A stretch of 43,237 bases of DNA from JBGSKY01 sp041740995 (GTDB lineage Bacteria > Planctomycetota > Planctomycetia > Pirellulales > Pirellulaceae): contig JBGSKY010000079.1 of assembly GCA_041740995.1 (NCBI GenBank), forward strand, positions 1 to 43,237, in the 5' to 3' direction. Shown here piece after piece: positions 33,184-41,500 of this stretch. How positions within the stretch are numbered: the stretch's first letter is position 1; every line of letters begins with the position of its first letter. Made by a program: the position numbers and the translations under genes. Below the pieces are notes generated by a model. The model had not been told where the DNA came from. It did not search any database and saw nothing but the letters and a program-made list of their open reading frames with translations.

Positions 33184-35898
33184 GTGTCGGAAATCCGAAA
33201 AACCACTTCTGAACGGCGAAAGCTTTCTACTTCCTGGAAGGTCGCACTTTCAGACAAGATCGCACGCCAAGTTATTACGATCGGCGGATTGGCAACCATT
33301 GGATCAGTCCTGTTAGTGGTTATCGTTTTGGTCTCTAGCGTCCTGCCGCTCCTGACACCGACAACGCTGTCTTCTCAGTCAAAAATAATTTCTGCCGATG
33401 ACACAGCGGCCAATTCTTTCGTCGCTATTCATTCGGGAGTTGACGAATTTGTCGAGCAGGCTTGGTTCCTCGATTCAAGTGGCGATGTTCTGGTTCGATC
33501 GGTCGCTGACAATCAAGTTTTGGCGATCATAAAAAACGAATCGACCGGCGACAATAACGTAAAGCTGACGTCGTCTTTCCGAGATCGCTCGGGCAACCAA
33601 ATGCTGCTCGGCTTTGCCGACGGCTCGGTTCAACAAGTCAGCATCGAATTCGAAACAACTTTCGAAAAGTTTAATGAGCTCGACGCCAAGGTCGCGACGC
33701 TCTTTACGAGCAATCAAGCAGTAGACGAACTGGTCACGTTGGAAAATTCGACTTACCGAATGCTTGAAGGCCAATTGGTACGACGGCAACGCGTGGCGAC
33801 AGTGTCGTTTTCTGATCGCGAGCCGATTTTAGATGATCAGTCAGCGGTGCTTCACTTGTCGGCTCTACCCGCCAGGACGCTGAGCAGTTTCGATCAATCG
33901 ACCGAAACCGTGTTCGTTGCAATTAGCAAAACTCAATTCGGAGCCGGACGACTGGACACCAAGATCAATCAGTTCAGTGGGGCAAGCTCTGCCGAATGGA
34001 CCTCTTCGGTCGAAGCACTTCCCGCGAGTTCGCCTGCCGAAAGTATTGTCGGCGTGATGGTCCAGCAATTCGGCCAATACGCAACGCTCTGCATGAAGGA
34101 CGGAAAACTGCATCGTTGGCAACTGAACTTCGGTCAGAAACCGCAACCGCTGAACAACGACGATAGCCTCGACGGGGAAGCGATTCGAGTGACAACCGCA
34201 GCAGTGCTGCTGGGCGATAACACTTTGTTAGCTGGCTCCAATTCTGGTTCAATTCAGCTGACTTTCTTGACGCAACAAAACGATGCACCGGAGAATAGCT
34301 CGGCGAACGATTCGAACCAAGCCGACGATGCTGAGTCGGTGAAAAGAAAAGACGCTTTTGTGGTTGCCCACCGTTTTCAACCGTCCAGTGCACCGATCGC
34401 TTTTCTTGGCAGTTCGCCGGGTTCGCGTTTGTTCGCTGTCCTAGATACCGAACAGAAACTTTCAATCGCGTTCGCTCCAACTGACACGCTGCTCGACCAA
34501 AAAATTGTTGATGGCATGGACGGCAGCCAGGTAACCGAAATTTGGTTTTCCAGTAAGCAAGATTACATCGGAATCTTGACCGATCGAAAATTGCACCTTG
34601 TCGGCGTCCAAATGGGGCACCCGGAAGCGTCGCTGAAATCGTTTTTTCAACCTGTCTGGTATGAAGGGTATGCCGAACCAGTTTCAATTTGGCAAAGCAG
34701 TTCAGCAGGCGTCGATGCTGAACCAAAGTTGAGCATGTTACCGCTTATCTTCGGCACGTTGAAAGCCACCTTTTATTCGATGTTAATCGCCGTCCCGTTG
34801 TCGATCATGGCCGCAGTTTACAGCAGCGAGTTTCTTAGTCGCCCGATTCGGTCAAAGGTCAAACCGGTGATTGAATTGATGGCCGGTATCCCCAGTGTCG
34901 TGCTGGGCTTTATCGCCGCGCTCGTTCTTGCAAAAATATTTCGAGAACATGTCTTCGCGATCGTGTTATCGTTTTTCACCTTAATATTCTCGCTGCTGCT
35001 AGCGGGCAATCTTTGGTTGCTTCTGCCGCAAAACTTATACTTGCGACTTGAAAGATTTCGCACGTTGTTCCTTTTGTGCGTCACTCCGATTGGCATCTTT
35101 TCCGCTTGGTTGATCGCTCGACCGCTCGAAGCATTGCTTTTTGGTCGGTCGCTGATTTGGTGGCTTGACGCCCGCGAAACTTCCTCGGCTTGGCCGGGCT
35201 GGTTTTTGTTGTTGGTTCCGCTGTCGATGCTGGTTGTCGGATACTTGTCGATCACTTGGATTAGCGCTATGCTTCGTCCAATTGCGGCGCGATGGGACGC
35301 CCGTCCGTTTGCGGCACTGATGCTCGGCCGATTTGTGTTGTCAGCACTTTGCACGATTTTGGTCGCGGCCCTTGGCGCGAGCTTCCTGACGGCGATTGGG
35401 TGGGACCCACGTGGATCGGTGTTTGGTAGCTATCAAGAGCGCAACGCGTTGCTTGTCGGTGCCATTCTCGGATTCGCGATTATTCCGATCATTTACACCA
35501 TTTCCGAGGATGCACTTCAAGCGGTCCCGCAACACCTGCGCAGCGCTTCGTTAGGTTGTGGTGCGACAGCTTGGCAAACCACCATTCGAATTGTTTTGCC
35601 AACGGCAATGAGCGGACTTTTCGGCGGCGTCATGATCGGCTTTGGACGCGCCGTCGGTGAGACGATGGTCGTTTTGATGGCCGCAGGAAATACGCCTTTG
35701 ATGGATGTAAATCCGTTCAATGGTTATCGAACGTTGTCCGCCACGCTCGCCACCGAACTTCCCGAAGCGGCCCGAGGTTCGACACATTTCCATACACTAT
35801 TTCTCGCCGCTTTGTTGCTCTTTGCTTTCACCCTGGTTGCCAACACACTTGCCGAATTCGTTCGAATGCACTTCCGCAAAAGGGCATACCAGCTATGA
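33184..35898 (+). CDS. pstC: Phosphate ABC transporter permease PstC, greatly enlarged
   Basis: A 904-residue protein, where PstC is normally about 300. A membrane helix near 30-57 (ITIGGLATIGSVLLVVIVLV) precedes about 450 residues outside the membrane core, with short repeated strand-turn units (for example LLGFADGSVQQVSIEF, LLAGSNSGSIQLTFL) that resemble beta-propeller blades. From about 520 on is the true permease (PLIFGTLKATFYSMLIAVPL), with helices to the end and the EAA-type loop that docks on PstB (GCGATAWQTTIRIVLPTAMS, about 790-810). The start is GTG 33184; its stop overlaps the pstA start by four bases. This long form is known in some other bacteria; the role of the extra domain is not. 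Confidence 0.85.
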   Translation: MSEIRKTTSERRKLSTSWKVALSDKIARQVITIGGLATIGSVLLVVIVLVSSVLPLLTPTTLSSQSKIISADDTAANSFVAIHSGVDEFVEQAWFLDSSGDVLVRSVADNQVLAIIKNESTGDNNVKLTSSFRDRSGNQMLLGFADGSVQQVSIEFETTFEKFNELDAKVATLFTSNQAVDELVTLENSTYRMLEGQLVRRQRVATVSFSDREPILDDQSAVLHLSALPARTLSSFDQSTETVFVAISKTQFGAGRLDTKINQFSGASSAEWTSSVEALPASSPAESIVGVMVQQFGQYATLCMKDGKLHRWQLNFGQKPQPLNNDDSLDGEAIRVTTAAVLLGDNTLLAGSNSGSIQLTFLTQQNDAPENSSANDSNQADDAESVKRKDAFVVAHRFQPSSAPIAFLGSSPGSRLFAVLDTEQKLSIAFAPTDTLLDQKIVDGMDGSQVTEIWFSSKQDYIGILTDRKLHLVGVQMGHPEASLKSFFQPVWYEGYAEPVSIWQSSSAGVDAEPKLSMLPLIFGTLKATFYSMLIAVPLSIMAAVYSSEFLSRPIRSKVKPVIELMAGIPSVVLGFIAALVLAKIFREHVFAIVLSFFTLIFSLLLAGNLWLLLPQNLYLRLERFRTLFLLCVTPIGIFSAWLIARPLEALLFGRSLIWWLDARETSSAWPGWFLLLVPLSMLVVGYLSITWISAMLRPIAARWDARPFAALMLGRFVLSALCTILVAALGASFLTAIGWDPRGSVFGSYQERNALLVGAILGFAIIPIIYTISEDALQAVPQHLRSASLGCGATAWQTTIRIVLPTAMSGLFGGVMIGFGRAVGETMVVLMAAGNTPLMDVNPFNGYRTLSATLATELPEAARGSTHFHTLFLAALLLFAFTLVANTLAEFVRMHFRKRAYQL

Positions 35899-38678
35899 CC
35901 GATTCGCCAATGAATGCAGATCCGACGATGCGGGCCGATAATTCCCTGGCAGCCGAGCCGAAACGAGTGCCGCGCGCGCATCGACCGGTCGCTTCGGGGC
36001 TCAGCGTGCTCGCTCGAGGCGAATCATTCGTATGGCTTTCTGGTGGAATGTTAATTGTCGCTTTAGGGATGATCGTTGCACTTCTGCTTTTTGTGCTCTA
36101 TCGAGGTCTCTTGACGTTTTGGCCGCTGGCCGTCGCAATCTATCCAATGCACGATGGTGGCATGGTTGCAGGCGAACCGCAGGAGATCGAGAGCTTTTCG
36201 TATGAGGCGAGTCAACTGGATTCGTTAAGTGAAACGGCACGACAACTTGCTATCCAGCGGCTCGGCGATAAGCCAATTGCTCAAGCCAATCGTGTTTACC
36301 TGCGCGTCGGAAATTTTGATCTCAGCGGCAAACATTACGAGTACTTAAACGAATTCGAGCAATCCAGCGAAAGTCCGTTCTATCCGTCGAACATTTGGGT
36401 TGTCGAGCGACTGCACTCTGGTCGATTCTACGGTTTCCCGAGTCGCTTGATCGAGCAATTTGATGCCAGTGCACTTCCAGCCACCCAGACGATTGAACGT
36501 GCTACGTCGTTGTTGTCGATGTTGCAAGGCTATGCTTCCGACGATTTAAAGGTCTCTTCTGAATTGACGACCGAAATTGCCAATCGCTTAAATTCTAAAA
36601 AAGACAAATCAACGTTTGACTACCTCGTCACCGTCCAGCAAGGCACACCTATTGGCGATGGTGAGTACTTGGAAGTGATGGAACAAGACGGAAGCTGGAA
36701 ACCGTTCGAATCCAACGCGACGTTACCGCCGCAAGCCAATGCGCTACGACTTGTTGCGGTTACTCCTGAATCCGTATGGTCCGCTTTCCAATTGGCCAAA
36801 GCATCCATTGCTGGTCTTCAAAATAGGCTTGACGAATTGCAAGCGGAATTGGCCGACAACGATTCAAAGATTAAACAATCGCGTCTTTCGCTCAGAGAAT
36901 CAGAACTTCAATATAAGTTCATCTTCATCGACCGAGTGGCCGATTTAGAAAGCGATTGGGTGACGTTGCATTTCGCTGAAACAGAGCTGAAGTCACACCA
37001 AAATACACTTGCAAAACTTAATGATCTGTCCCCGCTAAGTGCCGTTGAATTTGCCGATCTTCAGAAGCTTTATGAACGCCTGGAGGACGAGTACCGAACA
37101 CAAATTACTGCATTGCAGCGCGACGTTGACCAACGTTACAAGATCTTCGAAGGCTTGCCAACCGAATGCCTCCAAGCAATCGCTGCCCACCGTGACGTGC
37201 TGCTCGATCGAACGACTGAACAAGCAAAAATAAACGAGCAGATCGGCTTAATCGAACTTGAGATGCGATCATCGCGAATCGAATTTCAGGCGACTAACGT
37301 CGACTCAGTACAAACGCTTGCACCGGAGAATGCTCCGTCCCAATCTTCGGCAACCAAACCTTTGGCAGCGGCAACAGTTTTGGGAATTGCCAAACAACTG
37401 CTCTGGCACGAAGCAGAAAGTAAAGACGAACTTAGCTCGACATCGATCGGTCCGCAAGCTTGGTGGATGACGCAACAATCGAGCAACGGAACGCAGAACG
37501 TCTTAGTCAGCGGCGACGGCGCAACGGCCCAAGCGGCAACGCTCGTAAACAGCGAAATTGAGGTCGCTGAGATTGTTCGAGCTTATCGTCCAAACCAGCT
37601 CACAATCGGCGACAAGTTTGGCGTGTTCGCTAGCCGCTGGGTTGAATTTTTGACTGCCAATCCGCGTGAAGCCGGCATGGAAGGTGGTTTTTTCCCTGCG
37701 ATCTGGGGCACGGTTGTGATGACTATGATCATGGCATTGATGGTCGTTCCACTTGGCGTCTTGGCCGCGTTATATCTTCGCGAATATGCCACCAGCGGTT
37801 GGATCGTTGGAATCCTACGTATTGCCATCAACAATTTGGCTGGCGTACCAAGCGTTGTGTACGGGGTCTTTGGGCTCGCATTTCTGTGCTACGTGGTCGG
37901 CGGTTACATTGACGGCGGGCCAGCCAAAGCGGGATTTGTCCCATGGCCCAGCCCGATCTGGTTTTTGATGCTCGGCGTCATTGCCGTCGTTTCATTCGCG
38001 GCGTTCTTTGTCAGTTTTCTCTGCTCTGGTTCGCCGATGACGATGGGACCGTGGCGTCGTTTTGGACGCTCGATCGCTGGTTTTATTTGGCTGCTAACTT
38101 TTCTTGGTTTCATCATGTTGCTTGCCAAGTCACCTTTCTTTCATGGTTTTTACGAAGCAAATTTGCCCAACCCAACGTTTGGCAAAGGCGGATTGGTTTG
38201 GGCTTCGTTGACCTTGGCTTTGCTAACATTGCCAGTAGTCATTGTTGCAACAGAGGAAGCTCTTTCAGCAGTCCCAAACTCGTTGCGCGAAGGTTCGTAT
38301 GCTTGTGGCGCTGGCAAGTGGCAAACGATTCGTCGTATTGTGCTGCCGCACGCCCGACCTGGAATTATGACCGGCACAATCCTGGCAATGGCTCGCGGGG
38401 CTGGAGAAGTCGCACCAATGATGCTGGTCGGTGCACTGCCGATGGCAATCGACTTGCCACTGGACACGGAGTTTCCATTCTTTCACGGCTCGCGCAGTTT
38501 TATGCATCTCGGTTTCCAAATTTATGCACTAGGATTCCAAGGCCAAAATAGCGAAGCGGCAAAACCGATGGTATTCACTACAACCTTGTTGCTAATTCTG
38601 ATCGTCTTGCTGTTAAATTGGATCGCAATTATTCTGCGATCGCGCTTACGTAGACGATTTCAAGGCATTCATTTTTAA
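35895..38678 (+). CDS. pstA: Phosphate ABC transporter permease PstA, greatly enlarged
   Basis: A 927-residue protein, three times the usual PstA. Membrane helix 1 lies near 48-78 (LSGGMLIVALGMIVALLLF). About 520 residues follow outside the core; residues about 290-450 contain long runs of Leu/Glu/Lys/Gln that look like a coiled coil (NRLDELQAELADNDSKIKQS). The permease core starts at about 597 (GGFFPAIWGTVVMTMIMALM) and includes ACGAGKWQTIRRIVLPHARP near 803, the PstB-docking EAA loop. It overlaps pstC by four bases (ATGA), which indicates translational coupling. The extra parts of PstC and PstA probably contact each other or PstS in the periplasm; this is inference. Confidence 0.85.
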   Translation: MTDSPMNADPTMRADNSLAAEPKRVPRAHRPVASGLSVLARGESFVWLSGGMLIVALGMIVALLLFVLYRGLLTFWPLAVAIYPMHDGGMVAGEPQEIESFSYEASQLDSLSETARQLAIQRLGDKPIAQANRVYLRVGNFDLSGKHYEYLNEFEQSSESPFYPSNIWVVERLHSGRFYGFPSRLIEQFDASALPATQTIERATSLLSMLQGYASDDLKVSSELTTEIANRLNSKKDKSTFDYLVTVQQGTPIGDGEYLEVMEQDGSWKPFESNATLPPQANALRLVAVTPESVWSAFQLAKASIAGLQNRLDELQAELADNDSKIKQSRLSLRESELQYKFIFIDRVADLESDWVTLHFAETELKSHQNTLAKLNDLSPLSAVEFADLQKLYERLEDEYRTQITALQRDVDQRYKIFEGLPTECLQAIAAHRDVLLDRTTEQAKINEQIGLIELEMRSSRIEFQATNVDSVQTLAPENAPSQSSATKPLAAATVLGIAKQLLWHEAESKDELSSTSIGPQAWWMTQQSSNGTQNVLVSGDGATAQAATLVNSEIEVAEIVRAYRPNQLTIGDKFGVFASRWVEFLTANPREAGMEGGFFPAIWGTVVMTMIMALMVVPLGVLAALYLREYATSGWIVGILRIAINNLAGVPSVVYGVFGLAFLCYVVGGYIDGGPAKAGFVPWPSPIWFLMLGVIAVVSFAAFFVSFLCSGSPMTMGPWRRFGRSIAGFIWLLTFLGFIMLLAKSPFFHGFYEANLPNPTFGKGGLVWASLTLALLTLPVVIVATEEALSAVPNSLREGSYACGAGKWQTIRRIVLPHARPGIMTGTILAMARGAGEVAPMMLVGALPMAIDLPLDTEFPFFHGSRSFMHLGFQIYALGFQGQNSEAAKPMVFTTTLLLILIVLLLNWIAIILRSRLRRRFQGIHF

Positions 38679-38691
38679 GAAGTGTGTTTCA

Positions 38692-39516
38692 GTGGATCGA
38701 CTTAAAGCGATTGCAGAAGGCGAAGAAATCGATTCCGCGATACATGACGATGTATTGCAAGAGAACCCGATTCTAAAAATCCAAGACTTCAGTTTGTGGT
38801 ATGGTCGCAAACAAGCCTTGCATCGGATCAATATGCAAATACCGCACGGTAAAGTCACGGCATTGATAGGCCCAAGTGGTTGTGGCAAATCAAGTCTACT
38901 GCGTAGTGTCAATCGCATGAACGATCTGCTAGGAAATGTTCGGATCGAAGGCGATATGGTGCTCTCCGGCGATTCAATTTTCGCTCCTGGCGTTGATGTC
39001 ATCGAGCTACGCAAACGAATGGGAATGGTTTTTCAAAAGCCCAATCCATTTCCGATGAGCATCTTTGAGAACGTCGTTTATCCACTGCGGATCGATGGCG
39101 AACGCAATAAAAAGCGACTTAGCGATGTCTGCGAAAAAAGCTTGCGTGGCTCGGCCCTATGGGACGAAGTCAAAGATCGCTTGAACGAAAGCGGACTAGG
39201 ACTTTCCGGCGGTCAGCAACAACGCTTATGTATTGCCCGCGCGATTGCCAGCGACCCTGAAGTGCTGCTTCTCGACGAACCCTGCTCCGCTCTAGATCCA
39301 TTGGCAACTGGCAAGATCGAGAGTCTTATCGATGAATTACGCGGCGATTATTCGGTCTTGATCGTCACGCACAACATGCAACAAGCCAGTCGGATCAGCG
39401 ACTACACTGCATTCATGTACTTGGGTCGCTTGATCGAGTATGGTCGGACGTCAACCATTTTCACCAAACCGAAATTGAAAGAGACCGAAGACTATATCAC
39501 CGGTCGTTTCGGATAG
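38692..39516 (+). CDS. pstB: Phosphate ABC transporter ATP-binding protein
   Basis: A 274-residue ABC ATPase. Walker A is GPSGCGKSS (60-68), followed by the PstB-typical LLRSVNRMNDL; the Q loop is at VFQKPNPFPMSI (Q115), the signature is LSGGQQQRLCIARA (171-184), Walker B is VLLLDEP (191-197) and the family hallmark CSALDPLAT follows. The C-terminus (RTSTIFTKPKLKETEDYITG) ends as PstB does. It drives the PstCA permease. The start is GTG at 38692, 13 bases after pstA. PhoU, which usually follows PstB, is not here: the next 1.3 kb holds gene remnants. Confidence 0.93.
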   Translation: MDRLKAIAEGEEIDSAIHDDVLQENPILKIQDFSLWYGRKQALHRINMQIPHGKVTALIGPSGCGKSSLLRSVNRMNDLLGNVRIEGDMVLSGDSIFAPGVDVIELRKRMGMVFQKPNPFPMSIFENVVYPLRIDGERNKKRLSDVCEKSLRGSALWDEVKDRLNESGLGLSGGQQQRLCIARAIASDPEVLLLDEPCSALDPLATGKIESLIDELRGDYSVLIVTHNMQQASRISDYTAFMYLGRLIEYGRTSTIFTKPKLKETEDYITGRFG

Positions 39517-39736
39517 TGCTTCATCGGAATGAACAATTGCGGTTGGACTGGCAACTCCAAACTAAGCCACGACCAGCCCTTATAATGACCGCATTGCCAG
39601 GACTTGTCCTGAAATTTACGAAAATCTAGCTTAGACGATTCGCTCGCCTCAAGTGTTCTAGTTTTGGACTTGAAGATCTCGTAATTAATCATCCGGGCCA
39701 GTTACCCGCAAGCCGTAATGTCAACTCGAAGCTCAC

Positions 39737-40095
39737 ATGACGAATGTCTACGCCATCTTTTGTTTGCAGTTCCTTTGCGTATCAAGGGCATTGTCGCAAA
39801 CCGCGCGAAACGCCAAACCGACTGACAACTTGATCATCAAATGGAATCGGTCCGACGACTTTAACGGCGAGTCGGTTGACTGGAAAAATGGAATAAAAGC
39901 CCCGTAAATTTCGGTGCACGGACCTGTGACAATCAATCCAATGCCACGGTCGCTAATGGACTTCTTACCCTTACAGACCGCCGTGTTTCGCCCGACCACG
40001 AATCGCAAGAAATGCTGAAAGATCAAAGTGGCAATGCATTCAGTGAAACTATGACTTTCGAATCCCATCACCGATACATGATGCAATGAGCCACT
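39737..40095 (+). pseudogene. Decayed GH16-like glycoside hydrolase, N-terminal part
   Basis: An ATG at 39737 opens a signal-peptide-like leader (MTNVYAIFCLQFLCVSRALS) followed by IKWNRSDDFNGESVDW, then a stop at 39905-39907. In another frame, from about 39908, the sequence resumes as NFGARTCDNQSNATVANGLL and TLT. Together these resemble the start of GH16 enzymes (DDFNG..D..KW....ENFGAWTWDN....V.DGLLTLT), with a frameshift and with the two tryptophans replaced by Arg and Cys. The rest of the domain, including the ExDxxE active site, is absent. The family assignment rests on memory of the pattern, so it is moderate. Confidence 0.45.
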
Positions 40096-40198
40096 CAGTA
40101 AAATTCTTAATCTTCCGTTAAACAATATTCTGATGATCAACACCGCTTCGCGATGACTCCGGCGGTTGAACCGAATGCGATTGGCCTAGAATGCTCGC

Positions 40199-40610
40199 TC
40201 AACGTCGCTCGTAATAGTTCGCAATGCTTTGAAGAGCGATTGCTTCGAGATAAGCCATCGTAAATTCTCGATTTTTCCAAATGAATTCCGCAAATTCGGC
40301 TCCTTTTTTTGCAGGTCTTTGCTTGGTAATCCCAGACCACCCGTCCCACCAGGACTCCAGTCAAATAAATCTTCTTATCACAAGTGATATAGGTTGCCTG
40401 CTTTGATCTGTCGAAACCGTGCGCCGCTCGACGATCCCCCACGGAGACTGGTAATGCTATGCGATTGGAAAGCACACTCGTCGTGATTTCTTCATCGTCC
40501 TTGATTGAAGAAAACGCGAATCGCTGAGCAATCACAATGTCGCAGACCAACAACAGCGTCCAGTGGTCGCCGCGCAAGTCTACCTTCTCAGCCAACGGGC
40601 AATCCAAACA
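40199..40610 (-). pseudogene. Frameshifted HxlR-type transcriptional regulator
   Basis: On the minus strand, LDCPLAEKVDLRGDHWTLLL begins a winged-helix domain like HxlR (CP.A....GD.WTLL...D), and EEITTSVLSNRI fits the recognition helix. Further on, QATYITCDKKIYLTGVLVG looks like a damaged Y.LTDKG..L.PVLV. The C-terminus (KNREFTMAYLEAIALQSIA, stop at 40199) is in a different frame, and an in-frame TGA stands just before the first Cys. So at least two or three lesions separate the pieces. HxlR regulators are often divergent from an NAD(P)-binding oxidoreductase, as here. Confidence 0.55.
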
Positions 40611-40636
40611 GTGCGTATTTCACTATCCATATATCA

Positions 40637-40651
40637 CTTGCAACTCACAAG
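40637..40651. promoter_or_regulatory. First of two operator-like dyads
   Basis: CTTGCAACTCACAAG is an imperfect inverted repeat (CTTG...CAAG) of 15 bases. It agrees at 11 of 15 positions with the perfect dyad at 40664-40678, whose centre lies 27 bases away. Together they lie between the HxlR-like remnant and the divergent oxidoreductase gene. Confidence 0.4.
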
Positions 40652-40663
40652 CGAATACGATAG

Positions 40664-40678
40664 CTTGTGTATCACAAG
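40664..40678. promoter_or_regulatory. Second operator-like dyad, perfect 6-3-6
   Basis: CTTGTG, TAT, CACAAG: perfect 6-bp arms around 3 bases, ending 135 bases before the oxidoreductase start. It shares TCACAAG with the site at 40637-40651. This is the likely target of the HxlR-type regulator that once lay next to it. Confidence 0.5.
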
Positions 40679-40812
40679 TTAATATTTCACAGCAGCCCGG
40701 AGCTAAGCGGAATCAAATCCACGCTGAAAATTCGTGATTGCTGTTTGGACTCATGCAATGTTCGATCAATATCCAGTCGGGCAATTCTGATAAACCGCAA
40801 ACGAGGAACACC

Positions 40813-41490
40813 ATGAGCGATAGTCCGTTCCAAGAAACAATCGCCGTGTTCGGAGCGACAGGCGCTACGGGCCGCCACGTTGTGAGCTGCGCTTTGGGGC
40901 AAGGTTACAAAGTCCAAGCCATGGCGAGAAATCCACGCAAAGTCGAAACAAAAGATTATAATCTCACGATAGTCAAAGGCGACTTTGAAGATGTGGTTGC
41001 TCTGAAGGAGACAGTGAGTGGAGCAACTTATGTGATTTGCTGTGCCGGTGGATCTTCCGGGAAAGCCTACATCAAGGGCATGATGCTTGCGTTTATTAAA
41101 CGGCTTTGGCCAATCCTCGAAGTGCAATCGTCCGTCAAAGTATTCTCGTTCCAATCGGTGATCTTCGCCCCGAAGCCAGACGGTTCGCTGCCTCTGTTGT
41201 TGAAGATACTGGGACCGGTTGCCGCCTATGCGAACGGCAACACCGAGATGCTCAAAGACAACACGGCGGTCACCAAATTCATGGCCGCCAACAAAAAAGA
41301 CGCCTTCGATTACATCGTCACTCGCCCTGGGGCGATCAAAGAGAAGACCGATGGGCCGACGCTGGTGGCTGATCAAGACAAGGCATCTTTTTCAACCATC
41401 ACGTTTGCGAATTTGGCTGCGTTCACTGTCGATGCACTGACGGACACGTCTTTGTGCGGAACGCATCCGTTCGTCGTTCCGAAGAAATAG
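40813..41490 (+). CDS. NAD(P)-binding oxidoreductase, NmrA/atypical-SDR type
   Basis: A 225-residue protein that starts with a Rossmann fold: IAVFGATGATGRHVVSCALG, where GATGATGRH binds the dinucleotide, then QAMARNPRKVE (the basic residues suggest NADP), VKGDFEDVVALKETVSGA and YVICCAGGSS. The family is that of the YwnB/NmrA-like single-domain NAD(P)H-binding proteins, which act as reductases or redox sensors; there is no Tyr-x3-Lys catalytic motif of classical SDRs. ATG 40813 was chosen for the match and the GAGGAA-type ribosome site just before it; the frame is open from 40738. The gene is followed 10 bases later by an extended SDR gene, so they form an operon. Confidence 0.8.
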   Translation: MSDSPFQETIAVFGATGATGRHVVSCALGQGYKVQAMARNPRKVETKDYNLTIVKGDFEDVVALKETVSGATYVICCAGGSSGKAYIKGMMLAFIKRLWPILEVQSSVKVFSFQSVIFAPKPDGSLPLLLKILGPVAAYANGNTEMLKDNTAVTKFMAANKKDAFDYIVTRPGAIKEKTDGPTLVADQDKASFSTITFANLAAFTVDALTDTSLCGTHPFVVPKK

Positions 41491-41500
41491 AAATCTGTTG

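Larger units (their letters stand above)
39517..40812. other. Long region of decayed genes between pstB and the redox cluster
   Basis: No intact gene was found in these 1296 bases. They contain the GH16-like remnant (39737-40095), the HxlR-like remnant (40199-40610) and the twin dyads (40637-40678). Bases 39517-39736 show nothing I can name. The start of the oxidoreductase at 40813 is preceded by a ribosome-site-like GAGGAA. Confidence 0.5.

Noticed and set aside
33974..34726. A 250-codon minus-strand open frame
   Set aside because: It lies wholly inside the enlarged PstC region and is Arg/Cys/His-rich in the style of a shadow frame.
39748..40143. Minus-strand frame of 131 codons
   Set aside because: It is antisense to the GH16-like remnant, which explains the DNA better.
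40137..40607. Intact 156-codon gene for an HxlR protein
   Set aside because: Only the first half matches the family; the expected C-terminus continues in a different frame and a stop lies just before the first conserved cysteine, so it is better called a pseudogene.
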